A stretch of 64,000 nucleotides of DNA from Microstegium vimineum (Eukaryota > Streptophyta > Magnoliopsida > Poales > Poaceae). The DNA lies in contig CM039140.1 in the NCBI GenBank assembly GCA_022036555.1, positions 2,090,785 through 2,154,784 on the forward strand. Direction: 5' to 3'. This document shows positions 36,515 to 50,202 of the stretch, piece after piece; the stretch's first letter is position 1; each line of letters opens with the position of its first letter. The notes below the pieces were generated by a model. That model did no database searches. It was not told the DNA's origin and saw only the letters and a list, made by a program, of their open reading frames with translations. The position numbers and the translations under genes were made by a program.

Positions 36515-37816
36515 ATGGGGCGGATCCCGTGCTGCGAGAAGGACAGCGTGAAGCGCGGGCAGTGGACGCCCGAGGAGGACAACAAGCTGCTCTCCTACAT
36601 CACCCAGTACGGCACGCGCAACTGGCGCCTCATCCCCAAGAATGCCGGTATGTACTAGCGAGCGTCCAATGTCCGTCCGCGTATAGTTCCTCTGGATTGT
36701 GACCGAGTTTATGTTATGGCAGGATTGCAGCGGTGCGGGAAGAGCTGCCGTCTCCGGTGGACCAACTACCTGCGGCCCGACCTGAAGCACGGCGAGTTCA
36801 CGGACGCCGAGGAGCAGACCATCATCAAGCTGCACTCCGTCGTCGGCAACAGGTGGCCCGCCCGTCCTCCACCTCTCCTCTCGTGCTCTCGGGCTTGTGT
36901 ATGTCACGATGGGAGCGAGCGATGCACTGACAGACTAGCAATGCGTGCTATCAGGTGGTCAGTGATCGCGGCGCAGCTGCCGGGGCGGACGGACAACGAC
37001 GTGAAGAACCACTGGAACACGAAGCTGAAGAAGAAGCTGTCCGGGATGGGCATCGACCCCGTCACGCACAAGTCCTTCTCGCACCTCATGGCCGAGATCG
37101 CCACCACGCTGGCGCCGCCGCAGGTGGCCCACCTCGCGGAGGCAGCGCTGGGGTGCTTCAAGGACGAGATGCTCCACCTGCTCACCAAGAAGCGGCCCAC
37201 CGACTTCCCCTCGCCCGCGGTGCCCGACATGGCGATCGCCGGCGGCTCCGGCGCGGCCGCTCTCGCCCCCACGGCGCCCTGCGGCTTCCCGCTCCCGGCG
37301 CCGCCGCCCCAGGCCCAGGCCGCCGCCGACGACACCATCGAGCGCATCAAGCTCGGCCTGTCCCGCGCCATCATGAGCGAGCCCGGCGGCAAGCAGCAGC
37401 CGCCCTGGACGCCGGCCGACGTCACAGAGGGGCTGGCGGGGATGTACGCCACGTACAACCCCGTTGTTCACGGGCAGGAAGAGTTCCGGTACGACGACAA
37501 CGGGACGGTGCCGGAGTACGTCGTCCTCGGTGGCGCCGGCGCCGGCGCCGGCGGCGACGCGGACCAGGGCACGTCCATGTGGAGCCACCAGAGCATGTAC
37601 AGCGGGAGTTCCGGCACAGAGGCCGCGCCCACCAGGCCGGCGGCGGTGTTGCCGGAGAAAGGCAATGACAGTGTCGGGAGCAGCGGCGGCGGCGACGAGG
37701 AGGCGGACGACGTCAAGGACGGCGGGAAGGGTGGTGGCTCCGACATGTCCGCCCTGTTTGGCTCCGACTGTGTGCTCTGGGACTTGCCCGACGAGCTAAC
37801 CAATCACATGGTGTAA
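36515..37816 (+). CDS. MYB80: R2R3-MYB transcription factor MYB80, 374 residues
   Basis: A nuclear regulator of tapetum and pollen-wall genes in the Arabidopsis MYB80/MS188 group. Exons: 36515-36647, 36723-36852 and 36955-37816 (phases 1 and 2). The N-terminus MGRIPCCEKDSVKRGQWTPE opens the R2 repeat (Trp 17, 37, continuing through the first intron); R3 follows with HGEFTDAEEQTIIKLH and NRWSVIAAQLPGRTDNDVKN. The intron positions are the standard ones for R2R3-MYBs. After the DNA-binding domain comes KKLSGMGIDPVTHKSFSHL and a Gly/Ala/Pro-rich middle. The end SDCVLWDLPDELTNHMV is, from memory, characteristic of grass MYB80 proteins. Very GC-rich third exon. The long antisense frames over it (36904-37588) are shadows. 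Identity is strong; the exact expression domain is inferred from the family. Confidence 0.93.
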
Positions 37817-38505
37817 CGGACCAATACATCAGTTCGTGCGAAGTGGCCGGGGTCAAAGAGCGTTTCTTCATCAACGAGTATAAACTACTACGTACGTAGA
37901 AAAGAAGCACCAGAACAAAATATTGCCAAAAGGTTTTATAAACTCGAATAAGGAATATGGAAATCGTGTATATAATTTTGCCTTTTGATAAGGAGAAAGA
38001 ATGTGCATATAGAACCGAGGAGGCCATGCAATTTTAGTTTGGATTCCTCTGTTTCAGGGGCTAGAGCTCAGAGTAACGACAGTTCCAGTGCAAAAGTTCA
38101 ATTGTTTTGTTCAATTCAACTGGAGTTGTCCAATTATGTCGCTACAGAGCAATTTTCCTGGATTCCTTTGAATCCTTCTTTTATGTGAATTCGATTCATC
38201 AAAAGAATACTCTTTTATTTGGAGAAGAAAACCTGAAGAATTCACTGGAAATATGATTCTGTGGATTAGAGAGAGGAGAGCCCAGACCAAGCGCACACTG
38301 CAAGTCTGCACCCCTTTCAGGACGATCCCGTCTTCTTTTGTTCCTCTGTCTCTCTCTGTCTCTGATCGGGCGGTCATGACGAGCCCTCTGTGGGATTGAT
38401 AGCATCGGACGGTTACAGAGAGCGCACCCCCAATTTCACCTTCCTCTTCCTGGAAAAGAGTATATTCCAGAGAGTCCCGTTCCACGGTCTCGTCTTTCGT
38501 GTTCC
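37817..38505. other. Spacer between MYB80 and the FAX gene
   Basis: MYB80 3' UTR, then ordinary AT-rich sequence and the FAX promoter. No further gene. A pyrimidine run ctctgtctctctctgtctctg at 38343-38363 lies about 145 bases before the FAX start. Confidence 0.4.
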
Positions 38506-41154
38506 ATGGCGGCGGCGGCGCAGCTGCACGGATCGGCTGCGGCCACGGCGGCATATCGACGGACACGAGCCTTCTCAGTTCCATCCTCATGCCGGTGGCC
38601 GCAGAGCCTTCTAACTGCTTCCCCCAAGGTATGCCTCGGATTCGAGTGCTAAACCCTAATTTGGTAGTCTTGAAGCTCTTGCCCCTGTGTGTACGATCGT
38701 TCTCTGCGAAGTGCCTGGTATAAGGGTTACCTGGGCATTGGTTATGACCGTAAGGAAATGAGATCCGATCGGATCGCGAAGAGGTGTGGGAGAGGACTCA
38801 GAAGAGGTTATTTGATGACTTGGTGTTGATGGGCATTTGGGCAGAAATTGGGTTCTTGTTTTGCTCGAAATCAATTTTTCACTGCAGTAGGGTTGATTTA
38901 TGTATACAATGATGAACTGAAGGCAGTACCGGTGCGTCTGTGCTCTTCTGGTGTCTTCTGCGACAGCAAATTTCCAATTCCGCTGAATTGAGGTCTTGGC
39001 CTCGAGGAGTCAAGAATTCTATCAGCAATTATGTGTTGGTCAGAACCTAGAGCCTAGAAGGACTGTCTTTTGTATCTCCTGGTCTTAAGTGGACAAAATT
39101 GATCCTGGATCGTGATCTGAAATATATGAATGCTTTATTTACTCTGAACAATGTGCTTAATGTGTTATGGATTTAGGTATTTCCATGCATTTTGTGTGTA
39201 TGTTGATATTTGTATTTTTTTTTTCTCAAAATATTATAATAAGGCGTCAATGTTAACCGCGGTATTAATCTCTGCTCCTGCCGCGAGTTTGCTTGGCTAT
39301 AACTATCAGAGGATAGGTTAACATGTTATTTTTTGTCCACAGCTTTCGATTTCTACAAGTGGAGTGTGTATGAAGCCATTTGCTTTTGCTGCTAGACTTT
39401 CTACAAAATGTGCCAATGAGAATGCTCGGGTTGACGAGTTAGAATTGCAATCAGACCAGATGAAAGAATTACATGTGGAGGAGCATGTTGTTCCTCAGAA
39501 GAGGAGTGCTAAAATCCATGATTTTTGCCTTGGGATCCCTTTTGGTAAGTTTGAGTTTCTATAATGTATAACTTTATTGTGTGCTTAGATGGATGTAAAT
39601 CGCACACAGGAGACTTCTATGTTGTGTCAACTGTCGGTTTTCTGAAAGATGCTTGGCAGCTTTTAGGAAGTTTAGAGCTGCTCATAGCATAAATTGTTTA
39701 AAGTTGTTCTAAAAGTGTAGATTGCTAACACAGTTTCATTTCCTTGATAGCAAAGCTGTTCTAAATTCTTTATCTAACATGTTTTGTTATAGAGATCTTA
39801 TGTGGCAAATAATAAATCTTAGACTACTGGAAATCAGCATCATGTTGTCTGCTTTCTTGTCCTTCCATTCTTAGAACTTGATGACAAATTGCTCCACTGG
39901 CCTTGTTTACTTACACGCGTGGCCTCCCATATTTCTGAGCGGTTCAGTACAATGTTTTCTGGTCGACTGGTCGATCCTGGTCGACCTAGGACCGACCAGG
40001 CGATTAATCGACCCTGGTCGTTTCCTGGTCGTCCAGGTATATCAGCTGGTCGACCTATACTATATTATACACAATAAAAGTCTGGAATACCAAAGACAAC
40101 CATAATTAGCAAGTAGCAACACTAATGCAGCCTTGATCTTGACACACCTTAACAGCAGCACTACTGCACAGCAGTAGAAACTAACTAATACAACCAGTAT
40201 ATTACATAACCAAAGTCCAAACTAGTTCAGCAGTACAGATAAACCGAAAAACAGAGTCCACAACGTGGTCGTCCATGACCTGGTCAGAGGACTAATCGCG
40301 ATTAGTCGACGACTAGGTTTCTGGTCGAGCTGGTCGAGTCGGACCTCCTAATCGACCAACTGGGACCGACCAGGACGACTAATCGCAATTAATCGCGATT
40401 AATCGGACGACCTGAAAACAATGGTTCAGTATTTTAAGTTTTGGAAATATGAATTTGGTTGTCATTCATGTATCGATATATAGATAAGTGAAATAATGAC
40501 ACTTCATTTGGTAATGCAGGTGGTCTCTTATTCTCTATGGGGCTTCTAGGATACATCTTCTCCAGAAGCACCATTAGTCTTGTCTTGGGCATTGCACCAG
40601 GGCTCGCCACTCTGCTACTTGGTACTCTCAGTCTAAAGTTTTGGAGGAGCGGCAGATCCAGCTTCCTGCTTATCTTGGCCCAAGCAGGTAGAATGAATAT
40701 CATCATCCTATGCTTTGTGTTACAAAGTAGGAGTATCTGAGTTACAATGTGATCAATTAAAACTAGGTGTACCTGTGTCCCACTGCTTATCAACCTGCTC
40801 TTCCTGTGTTTTTGCAGCGATTTCTGCTTTGCTGGCATGGAAGTACTCTCATGCTTACTTCTTGGTAACTCCTTTAACTCGTATGGAATATATAGTCTTT
40901 TTAATATATTTGTTAATCTTTACTTCTGCGTGCAGACAAATAGACTCCTTCCTTGGGGGTTCTACGCTTCACTGAGGTAATTTTCTCTATACTGTCCATC
41001 TCCATCCAGCGCCATTTTCCCCTTTGGACAAGATCTGATGTTCTCTCCTGCTTGAAAATCATGCAGCACTGCAATGGGTTGTTTCTACGCCTATGTGCTG
41101 CTTGCGGGAGGAAATCCCCCACCTAAGAAGTTGGCAGCCATTCCACCACAGTAG
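38506..41154 (+). CDS. Plastid FATTY ACID EXPORT (FAX/TMEM14) protein, 222 residues
   Basis: Tmemb_14 proteins of the FAX group move free fatty acids across the plastid inner envelope. Six exons: 38506-38628, 39343-39544, 40520-40687, 40818-40864, 40936-40976 and 41067-41154, in frame throughout (phases 0, 1, 1, 0, 2). The first 60 or so residues (MAAAAQLHGSAAATAAYRRT...) are Ala/Ser/Arg-rich and look like a transit peptide. An acidic linker follows (ARVDELELQSDQMKELHVEE). The membrane domain has GGLLFSMGLLGYIFSRSTIS, GIAPGLATLLLGTLSLKFWR, SSFLLILAQAAISALLAWKY and LPWGFYASLSTAMGCFYAYV, the four-helix TMEM14 pattern. Intron 2 carries a MULE-type MITE. Which FAX number it is cannot be decided here. 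Confidence 0.88.
39950..40422. mobile_element. Mutator-like MITE in FAX intron 2
   Basis: 473 bp flanked by a perfect 9-bp duplication ggttcagta (39941-39949 and 40423-40431). Inverted ends aatgttttctggtcg and attgttttcaggtcg. Both subterminal regions are full of ggtcga/ggtcgtcc words and attaatcgcgattaatcg inverted motifs. A 9-bp duplication points to the Mutator superfamily. No ORF of note. Confidence 0.72.
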
Positions 41155-41705
41155 AAAGAGGGATTCGGTTTAGGATCAGCGTGGATTGACCTTTCGTTCA
41201 GTATGCTGTGTCAGCTAGTATAGTAAAATTTTGATTGACTTCCCATGTATATTCTCCCATCTTTGTTCACTGCTGGCTGGGCCTTTGGTTTTTCTATTCT
41301 GGTAGCCCGAAACTTTGAGCAAATAAAGCTTCAGAGGACAATAGCCCTGCCTTCAGTGAACACGCTGTTTCCTTCCACATGAATGAACGTGATAAAGATA
41401 AGCTTGCTCAGCATCTACTTGATGCAGTTGAACTCCACCTGAGAAATTGGAGGTGTTTTGTAGTAAAGATGAGCTCGTACCTTCAAGTTCTCAAACGAAT
41501 GGACATCATTTTTCTTGTGGAAACTACAGCATGCTTATGCAGTCGTTTTTCTGGTTATGCAGTCAAGGTACATAAGCACATGAACAATGAAAAGAGATTA
41601 CTCTCGATTCCTGTGAAATTTAGTTTTATATAAGAACATATTTTGCCAGGAAGAGAAAAAAGGCATGTTATCGTACTTAAATTGGTTTAGTCTTATAATA
41701 AAATA

Positions 41706-41906
41706 TTCTCTCCATCTTAAAATAAATATGCATCTCACGTTTTGAGAAGTCAAAACTCATAAATTTAACTAGAACTATAGAAAATACTATTAACATTTAC
41801 ATCTGTAAAATTGATTAACATAAAAATGTATATAATTATAATTATTTGAATTTAAATATTATAAATCTTTGTATTTTTTATTATAATTATTTTGGTACGG
41901 AGAGAG
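41706..41906. mobile_element. Stowaway-like MITE upstream of SmD1
   Basis: Termini ttctctccatcttaaaataa and (inverted) attattttggtacggagagag between TA dinucleotides. About 200 bp and AT-rich. It ends about 28 bases before the GGCCCA promoter motifs of SmD1. Confidence 0.65.
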
Positions 41907-41934
41907 TATAGTTTTTTATAGTTTTCAATCAAAT

Positions 41935-42010
41935 GGCCCAACAAAGGCCCAACTAGACGCTCGAACCGCCTCCCACCCGTCGGCCAGATCAGCCTTCAAA
42001 CTAGGGTTTA
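41935..42010 (+). promoter_or_regulatory. Site II and telo-box promoter motifs of SmD1
   Basis: Two GGCCCA motifs (tggcccaacaaaggcccaac, 41934-41953) are followed by ctagggttta (42001-42010), a telo-box. This pair is known from promoters of plant translation and RNP genes active in dividing cells. Assignment to SmD1 rests on position, 100-180 bases before its ATG. Confidence 0.55.
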
Positions 42011-42111
42011 CTCCTCCCGCTCCGAGAAAGCAAACAAGCTTCAGCTCCGCCGGCTGCCTCCGCGCTTTCTCCCCGCCGCCGCCGTTCCTTCCCTACGCCA
42101 GGACCGCGAAG

Positions 42112-43753
42112 ATGAAGCTCGTCAGGTAACGCCCCCCATACTCGTTCGCTCTTTGTTCGGATGGGCTCCTCTTTGCCCCTCCTCGCCGCTGCGTTTGGTA
42201 CGAACCTCGCCTAATTTGGTGCTCGATTTGGGGTTTCGCCGCAGGTTCCTTATGAAGCTGAACAATGAGACGGTCACCATCGAACTCAAGAACGGCACGG
42301 TGGTTCACGGCACCATCACTGGTACGCTTCGACTCTAACGCGGGGCCGCCGGGAAACCTTTTAATTTGTGCGATCTGAAAGGCTTCAAATTTTAGGGGTT
42401 TTGTCCGATGCGTGTCTGCTTACTTTCTTAGGATTTGTTCAGCTCGATCTAGGAGTTAGTGTGATTTGCTTGTGTGCCGTGTCGTTTGTTCGGGAGCCAA
42501 CTGTCCTTTACTTATTTTTAGAGACAGAAGAGTTTAGAATGCCTTTTGCCCCACAGCTCTTGTTATCTGCACAAATCTTTTTAGATAAAACCATATGTGT
42601 GGTTTATGCTATCCCACTGAAATTTGTTACTTGGGTACGTATGTTCAATTAGACTGAGATTTTACTCTTTTCTTCTGTCTGGTTCATAGCCTCACAGGAG
42701 ATTTGCTTAACCCTAAATTTCTTGTAGGATCTGTTTAATCAAGAGAGCGTTCTTGTTGAGTGATGACTAGTAGGTAGGGATAGCTGAATTTTTCAATTGG
42801 TTGCTTTAAGTTTTGGATCCATGAGTGCTAGGAAATTGTCACCTTGTTAGATGTCTGTTAAAACAATGGGATTTCCCTCAGTTGGATTCAAGTGCGCACT
42901 TAAATTTGCAATTGTTTTAGCTTCTTGTGGACTTGTCGTTTTCTTTGAGGAATTTAATACATGTGAAACTTAGATGATGTCATACACTATTTCATATAGT
43001 GAAATACATAGATGATGCTGGTGGAGAATATTGATTCTTCTTCCTAAGAGGGGTTTCTTGGGAATCTGGATTGGACTGCGCTTACAACTTTTTAGATTTT
43101 TTCCATGTTAATGTTTTGAGTGGATAGGGTTGTCTGTAAATTACATTTTGATATTGGTCGCATGCAAAAGTTCATTATTCACAAGAGAGGGGAATATACA
43201 TCATGAAAGGCTTTTTTGAACTTTCCTTTTTCTTTCTGCCAAAATTCAGGAAATCACTGTTTGATTGCAGTTCTGGTCCTTGAACAGTGTTCTCTCATAA
43301 TATTATGATATTCACATATTTTGCTAATACTGATGAGATTAATCTAGGATCATGGTTTAGTTTTTGCTGCACATCTTCTGATTCATGTACATTTTTCGTA
43401 GGTGTTGACATAAGCATGAACACTCATTTGAAGACAGTGAAGCTTACACTGAAAGGGAAGAACCCTGTAACACTTGACCACCTCAGCGTGCGAGGAAACA
43501 ACATTCGCTATTACATTCTTCCTGACAGCTTAAACTTGGAAACTTTGCTGGTAGAGGAAACCCCTAGGGTGAAGCCTAAGAAGCCAACTACAGGTTTGGT
43601 TTCCTCCGCTTTTGTTCTGATCGAGTCTAATTGTTACTATTTACTAATGACACCAACTTGACTTTTCAATGTTTGTTGTATTCAGGAAAGCCTTTGGGGC
43701 GTGGTCGCGGCCGTGGTCGTGGACGTGGTCGGGGCAGGGGGCCGCCGCGCTGA
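42112..43753 (+). CDS. SMD1: Small nuclear ribonucleoprotein SmD1, 116 residues
   Basis: A core subunit of the heptameric Sm ring on U1, U2, U4 and U5 snRNAs in the spliceosome. Four exons: 42112-42125, 42245-42321, 43402-43593 and 43686-43753 (phases 2, 1, 1). The protein starts MKLVRFLMKLNNETVTIELK. The Sm1 motif includes NGTVVHGTITGVDISMNTHL and Sm2 includes SVRGNNIRYYILPDSLNLE. The tail is GKPLGRGRGRGRGRGRGRGP ending PPR, the RG repeat that is symmetrically dimethylated in SmD1. The 116-residue length equals the usual plant SmD1. The start exon of 14 bases is supported by the frame and by the family N-terminus. Confidence 0.96.
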
Positions 43754-45523
43754 GCTTTATTGTTCCCCTGCTGTCGGCTCTCTTGTCTGATGAGTTTCCC
43801 GTACAATGTAACCTCTTTCCCCTGCACGCTATGTGAAAGAATGTTGCATTGTTACCCTTCTGATGAACGCGGACGAAATATCTCAATCTCAGTAGTTCTT
43901 GTTGTGGAGATCACCCTGTCTATTTGGCCTATCATTCATGTCTGCCTTAGGTTCACACTAGTTAATTCGTAATGTCTTTCCTCTGGCATACATATAAGAT
44001 GCCGTAGAACTTTGGATATCTAAGGTTGGTATGCTTGTGTTTTCACATGGGATTATTGATCTGGAGCTATGCCTTGCAGTTGTGTCTGCCTCTGTTTGAT
44101 CTTTAGTTCTGCTTGAAGCTAAATTCCCATCGATTGGAGATACTGATTTTTGCTGAAGATCTACAATTTTCTCTCACACGACGTGCTGTTGGCCTGTGTT
44201 GAGCTTTCTGCTGTACTGACAAAACGTGCTCAGTAAAAGGAAAGGATGCTTGGATCATCTGAAGTTGTTGAGCTTGAATTGCCATGGTTGCTAGCTGTTG
44301 ATCATTTTGTATCAGGATGTTTTGGTTTGGTAACAAAATAAGCCATTCGTTTCCTTTCTAACGTTTACACGGTTCAGAGTTGGTCAAAATAGGCGAGATC
44401 AGCTTACGAACAGAGATGAAGATATTAGTCGCGTGACATTGATGTGATTGGTCGTAGTAAACAGTCACCTTGATTTCTCCCACTTTGGTCGGCGTCACCT
44501 GGCGATCTATCAATTACAGATACAGCGTGACTGATGAGTAGCACTGGATAGTCCTTCCGCACAAAAAGGGTTTTGACCAATAGTTTCTCTTATATCATGT
44601 GTTCCATTGCTACAAAATCAATATAGTCTCAGAGATACTTTTAACACAATTCTGTTGATGCAAGTTTTATATCCTGAACTTGTATATAATTAACTAATTT
44701 GGATAAAAAAATATTTTATTTCTCTAATGTTATTATTGAGGCAGTACTTCCGTCAAAAATTAAATCAGAGTATTTTGCCCCGGCTGGTGCGATGTCTGTC
44801 GGTGGTGTAGCAAAAGATATCTTGGCAAAAATAGAACAAAATTCTCGCGTTCCAAAACGGTGTCTGGCAATTTTTGCCGACCTTAAAACCTACTCCCACC
44901 GGGGCATCTCTATCAGTTTCGGCCGGAGCATCGTGCGTTGTCGGCCGTGGAGCGTGTTTTTAGCCATCCCTATTCCATAGGCATGGGCTGCTATGATCTG
45001 CAATGTAACCGCCGGATTTGTGGATCATAATCCGGTCCCCAAATGCCTGAAAACACCGCCGCTTGTAGAGTAGCTATCGCCGAATAAATCCGTCTCACAT
45101 GCCCTGGTTTTACGCTCGTCCCTCCATCGAGCCGTCTGCGCCTTCTCCTGGCCACGCTACAATAGCTTTACAGGGCAATTAATATTCCTACAGCCGTAGA
45201 AAAAGAGAGCCATGTCCATGTGTCGTGGATTAGTCCATACAGTCCGCGGCGATCAGATTCTTCTTGGCATTGCTGCATTGGCATGGCACAAAGGCAAAAA
45301 AAAAAAAAAAAGGCACATCATCATCACTGTGCTGTGCTCATCTGCTCTCATCTTCTCCTCGCTGTGTTGTGCTGTAGCTTCACCTGTAAGCGATACCGTC
45401 GCCATGCCGCCGATGGGACAGGGGCGACAGACACTTGCCTACTGAGACTGAGAGCATATAGCAAAATTTCCCTCCGAGAATAAGAATAAGAACCCCCTGA
45501 GCGCCCAGAGACAGAGAGACGCC
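43754..45523. other. Spacer between SmD1 and the small membrane protein gene
   Basis: SmD1 3' UTR to about 44100. The minus-strand frame 44103-44336 is Gln-rich but has no domain. 44740-45180 is GC-richer and may be a decayed transposon piece (a short frame reads SAGAMSVGGVAKDIL-like text); nothing firm. Confidence 0.35.
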
Positions 45524-45706
45524 ATGTGCAAGCTCAAGTTCACCAGGGAGCGGGTGGGGTGCTACCTGCTGGTGATCCTGGTCATCGTCCTCCTCATCGG
45601 CGTCCTCTTCGGCCTCGGCGTCTTCAGGCACGGCTACGACAGGTTCAAGGACATTGGCCGCAACCACACCTGCTTCGACTGCAACACCACAGCAGGTACC
45701 AACTGA
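45524..45706 (+). CDS. Small single-pass membrane protein, 60 residues
   Basis: Not a named family to me. The frame starts at gccATGtgc in a fair start context and ends TGA at 45704-45706. A basic N-terminus (MCKLKFTRERVGC) is followed by one strong membrane segment (YLLVILVIVLLIGVLFGLGV, residues 14-33). A short tail HGYDRFKDIGRNHTCFDCNT follows, with an NHT glycosylation sequon and a CxxC pair. GC-rich and with coding-like codon use, unlike the AT-rich surroundings, and with a purine-rich 5' leader. A GT at 45696-45697 (gcaggtacc) could be a splice donor to an unseen second exon; the single-exon reading is preferred. Confidence 0.6.
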   Translation: MCKLKFTRERVGCYLLVILVIVLLIGVLFGLGVFRHGYDRFKDIGRNHTCFDCNTTAGTN

Positions 45707-46008
45707 CTGACTCATCGGAGTCACCAGGCATGCCATGCATCTGCAGCTGCCTGCCTGGGGATTAGAGGATCTTGGTTTGGAGGCAGCAAAACGCTGTAAA
45801 TTACTGTAATTTGATCGGTGTGTGAGTTTCTGTTGCTTGGTTTAGAGTGTAAACTACATGTTGAACCAATTCCATGACGATTTTAGCACCACCCCTTCAT
45901 TTGTGTTTGTCTGCTTAACTGGATGTATATCTCGCAGAAACTACTGTAAGTTCAGGCTTCTACATACCTGCAAACCTTTTTTCTTTCTATCTTTGTTTTC
46001 TTTTATTA

Positions 46009-46056
<48 letters not shown>

Positions 46057-46207
46057 GAAGCCTTTGTAATTTTAACTAGAGCACTCTTTAACTAAGGCCA
46101 GCAAGATGCAATACCTGCAAACCTTGTTTTTCTTTCTTTTTTCTCTATCTGTCTCTAATTTTTACTATTTCTTGTTTTACTACTTCTCTTTCTCTCGGCT
46201 GCATGCC

Positions 46208-46267
<60 letters not shown>

Positions 46268-46893
46268 TTTTACTTGTATTTTTTCTTTCTTTTATTCTCT
46301 TTCTTTCGGCTGGACGCATTTGTGATTTTAACTACAAAAAGGCAGCAAGATACAATCATCTAAGCACATACAAAAGGTGCCACAATCCTAAACAGAACCA
46401 GATGTCTCGCTGGAAGCAGAGTATTTCAGTATTCAGTGATTGGCCTGATCATAGTTTGATAAGCTCATGTATCGCAGACACATATTTAGTATTTCAGTAT
46501 TCAGTGATTGGCCGATCATAGTTTGATACGCTCATGTATCGCAGACACATATTTGCCGAAACATAGGACCAACATATTCAAAGAAGACAAATTAATATCA
46601 CACCAACACCAAACAAGATGCATCGAGTTATCTTATTTACACATGCAAACGGACCGAATTCGTGAGTGCTAAATGACGGAAAACAGTAAAGAATCTAGTG
46701 ATTTACAGAGTTTATATAAACACCTGACATAAATAAACTGAATCTCTTAAGTCGTTCAGGCACAGAATCCATTGGTGCGTCAAATAACAAAGCACCCTGG
46801 AGCAGTAACTATTTTTTGCTCAGCAACATGAAGATAGTGCAGCTGCTATGTAGCACACGACAGATATGCCTTTGTACATACAGTCGTTAGAAA
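45707..46893. other. Non-coding spacer with microsatellites and a tandem duplication
   Basis: Two CT/TC runs occur, at 46012-46053 and 46213-46264, inside roughly repeated context (aacctt..tttctttct before and cggctgg/cgggaagcc..ttttaacta after), so the block itself may be duplicated. A 68-bp tandem duplication is listed separately. No gene. Confidence 0.6.
46420..46554. repeat. 68-bp direct tandem duplication
   Basis: Units 46420-46487 (68) and 46488-46554 (67) differ by one missing base (ggcctgatc / ggccgatc) and one A/C change (gataagctc / gatacgctc). Confidence 0.9.
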
Positions 46894-49047
<2,154 letters not shown>

Positions 49048-49584
49048 CTCCGGTGGCGGTGGCGGCGGCGGCGGGCTTGTTCCTCCGGGTCAGGGGACGA
49101 AGAGCTGCGGGGGAAGGAAATCGGAGGAGGAGGATGAAAAGAAGGGGAGGCTTGCAGTTGCTTTTGCTTAGCGAGAGGGGAGGAGAAGACGGGGCGGAGG
49201 AGGAGACGTGATTACGTGAAGGAAGCGACGGGCGATGACAGCTAGTTTGGGACTTGCGGGCGGTTTGTTCTTGTTCCTTCGCCTGGAGGCTGTTTGGATT
49301 CCTATTCCTATCTCGGCCGACCAGAGCAGTGCGGAAGGGCCTGGTCGCGGTTGGCCGGGTTGGGGAAAACGTGACGTGGCGTCTTGCCGTCTTCGTGCCG
49401 TTGTGCGATCCAACTGATGACTCGAGTCGCCCATCTCCGAGACCGCGAGTCCAGAAGCATCCAATCCAGACGCGCAGCTGAATTCGCGACTCTCGTCGTT
49501 CCCAGCCCCTCTCCAGTCAGCCCAATAAGAAAGCCAGCCCAACGTAGGTAGGACCTACCGTCGTTTCTTGCTATAAACGCAGTA
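49048..49584 (-). promoter_or_regulatory. Upstream region of RAB2
   Basis: 5' leader and promoter of the minus-strand RAB2 gene. Purine-rich on the plus strand (49100-49210). agcccaat/agcccaac motifs at 49516-49540 resemble TGGGCT site II elements on the minus strand. ORFs here are not supported. Confidence 0.4.
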
Positions 49585-50131
49585 GAGCAACTTTAACAGA
49601 CTGACTAAGTGTATTCGTAAAGTTATTTATAACTATTATGCTTCAAAACATCACTTCAACAGCTTATGTATATCGTTTTCTATTTTAGCTAACTAGCTAT
49701 CCCATCATTCACGCTAACCATATTTACCTAATGAGTCACGTTTGCTATATATGTTTTCCAATTTAGCTAGGCTGTTGTAAAACTCTATATTTTAGATGCG
49801 CTTTCTATTTTACATAATCGCTAAATCTCATAATTTAGCATCTAATTTTAGCAAGTCTCTTGGAGTTGCTCTAACTAATTACTCCCTACATTTCTAATTA
49901 TAATCTCAAGTTTGGTCATAAAAAATATAAAGAGAATAATAAAAAATTTTGTGTATAGATATAACATAAAGGTATAATTAATGAAGAATTTAGTGGTATT
50001 TAGTTGTCATCGTCAATGTTATTATCTTATCATATAAATTTGGTTAACCTTGAGATATTTTGACTCTTTAAAATTATTAGAATGACTTATAATTTAGAAT
50101 AAAGGGAGCAGTTTTCTTGTTCTTTGAATTT
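49585..50131. mobile_element. MITE cluster: gagcaact-type element with Stowaway beside it
   Basis: 49585-49874 has inverted ends tagagcaactttaacag and (inverted right end) tagagcaactccaagag. Directly after it, 49882-50108 is a Stowaway-like MITE (ctccctacatttctaatt ... aatttagaataaagggag). Confidence 0.65.
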
Positions 50132-50202
50132 TCCTTTTGCTCCTATAAATATATCTTTTTAGTTGTATGCTAGCTTCCTAATTCCTCTCATTGATTGTAC
50201 TG

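Larger units (their letters stand above)
41155..42111. other. FAX 3' region and SmD1 promoter
   Basis: FAX 3' UTR with an aataaagc signal at 41323. The open frame 41379-41633 has no recognisable domain and is not called. A Stowaway MITE and the SmD1 promoter motifs are listed separately. Confidence 0.4.

Noticed and set aside
36904..37588. Long minus-strand ORFs (184 and 209 codons) opposite MYB80
   Set aside because: Shadows of the GC-rich MYB80 third exon; composition is Arg/Gly/Ala-rich without any motif.
41379..41633. 84-codon plus-strand ORF after FAX
   Set aside because: No domain and low-complexity composition; it lies in or after the FAX 3' UTR.
42755..43025. C/D-box snoRNA candidates in SmD1 intron 2 (tgatga ... 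ctga)
   Set aside because: The boxes are too close together, without terminal stems or a clear guide; not supportable.
46012..46264. CRISPR-like regular repeats
   Set aside because: These are plain CT microsatellites in a plant nuclear genome.
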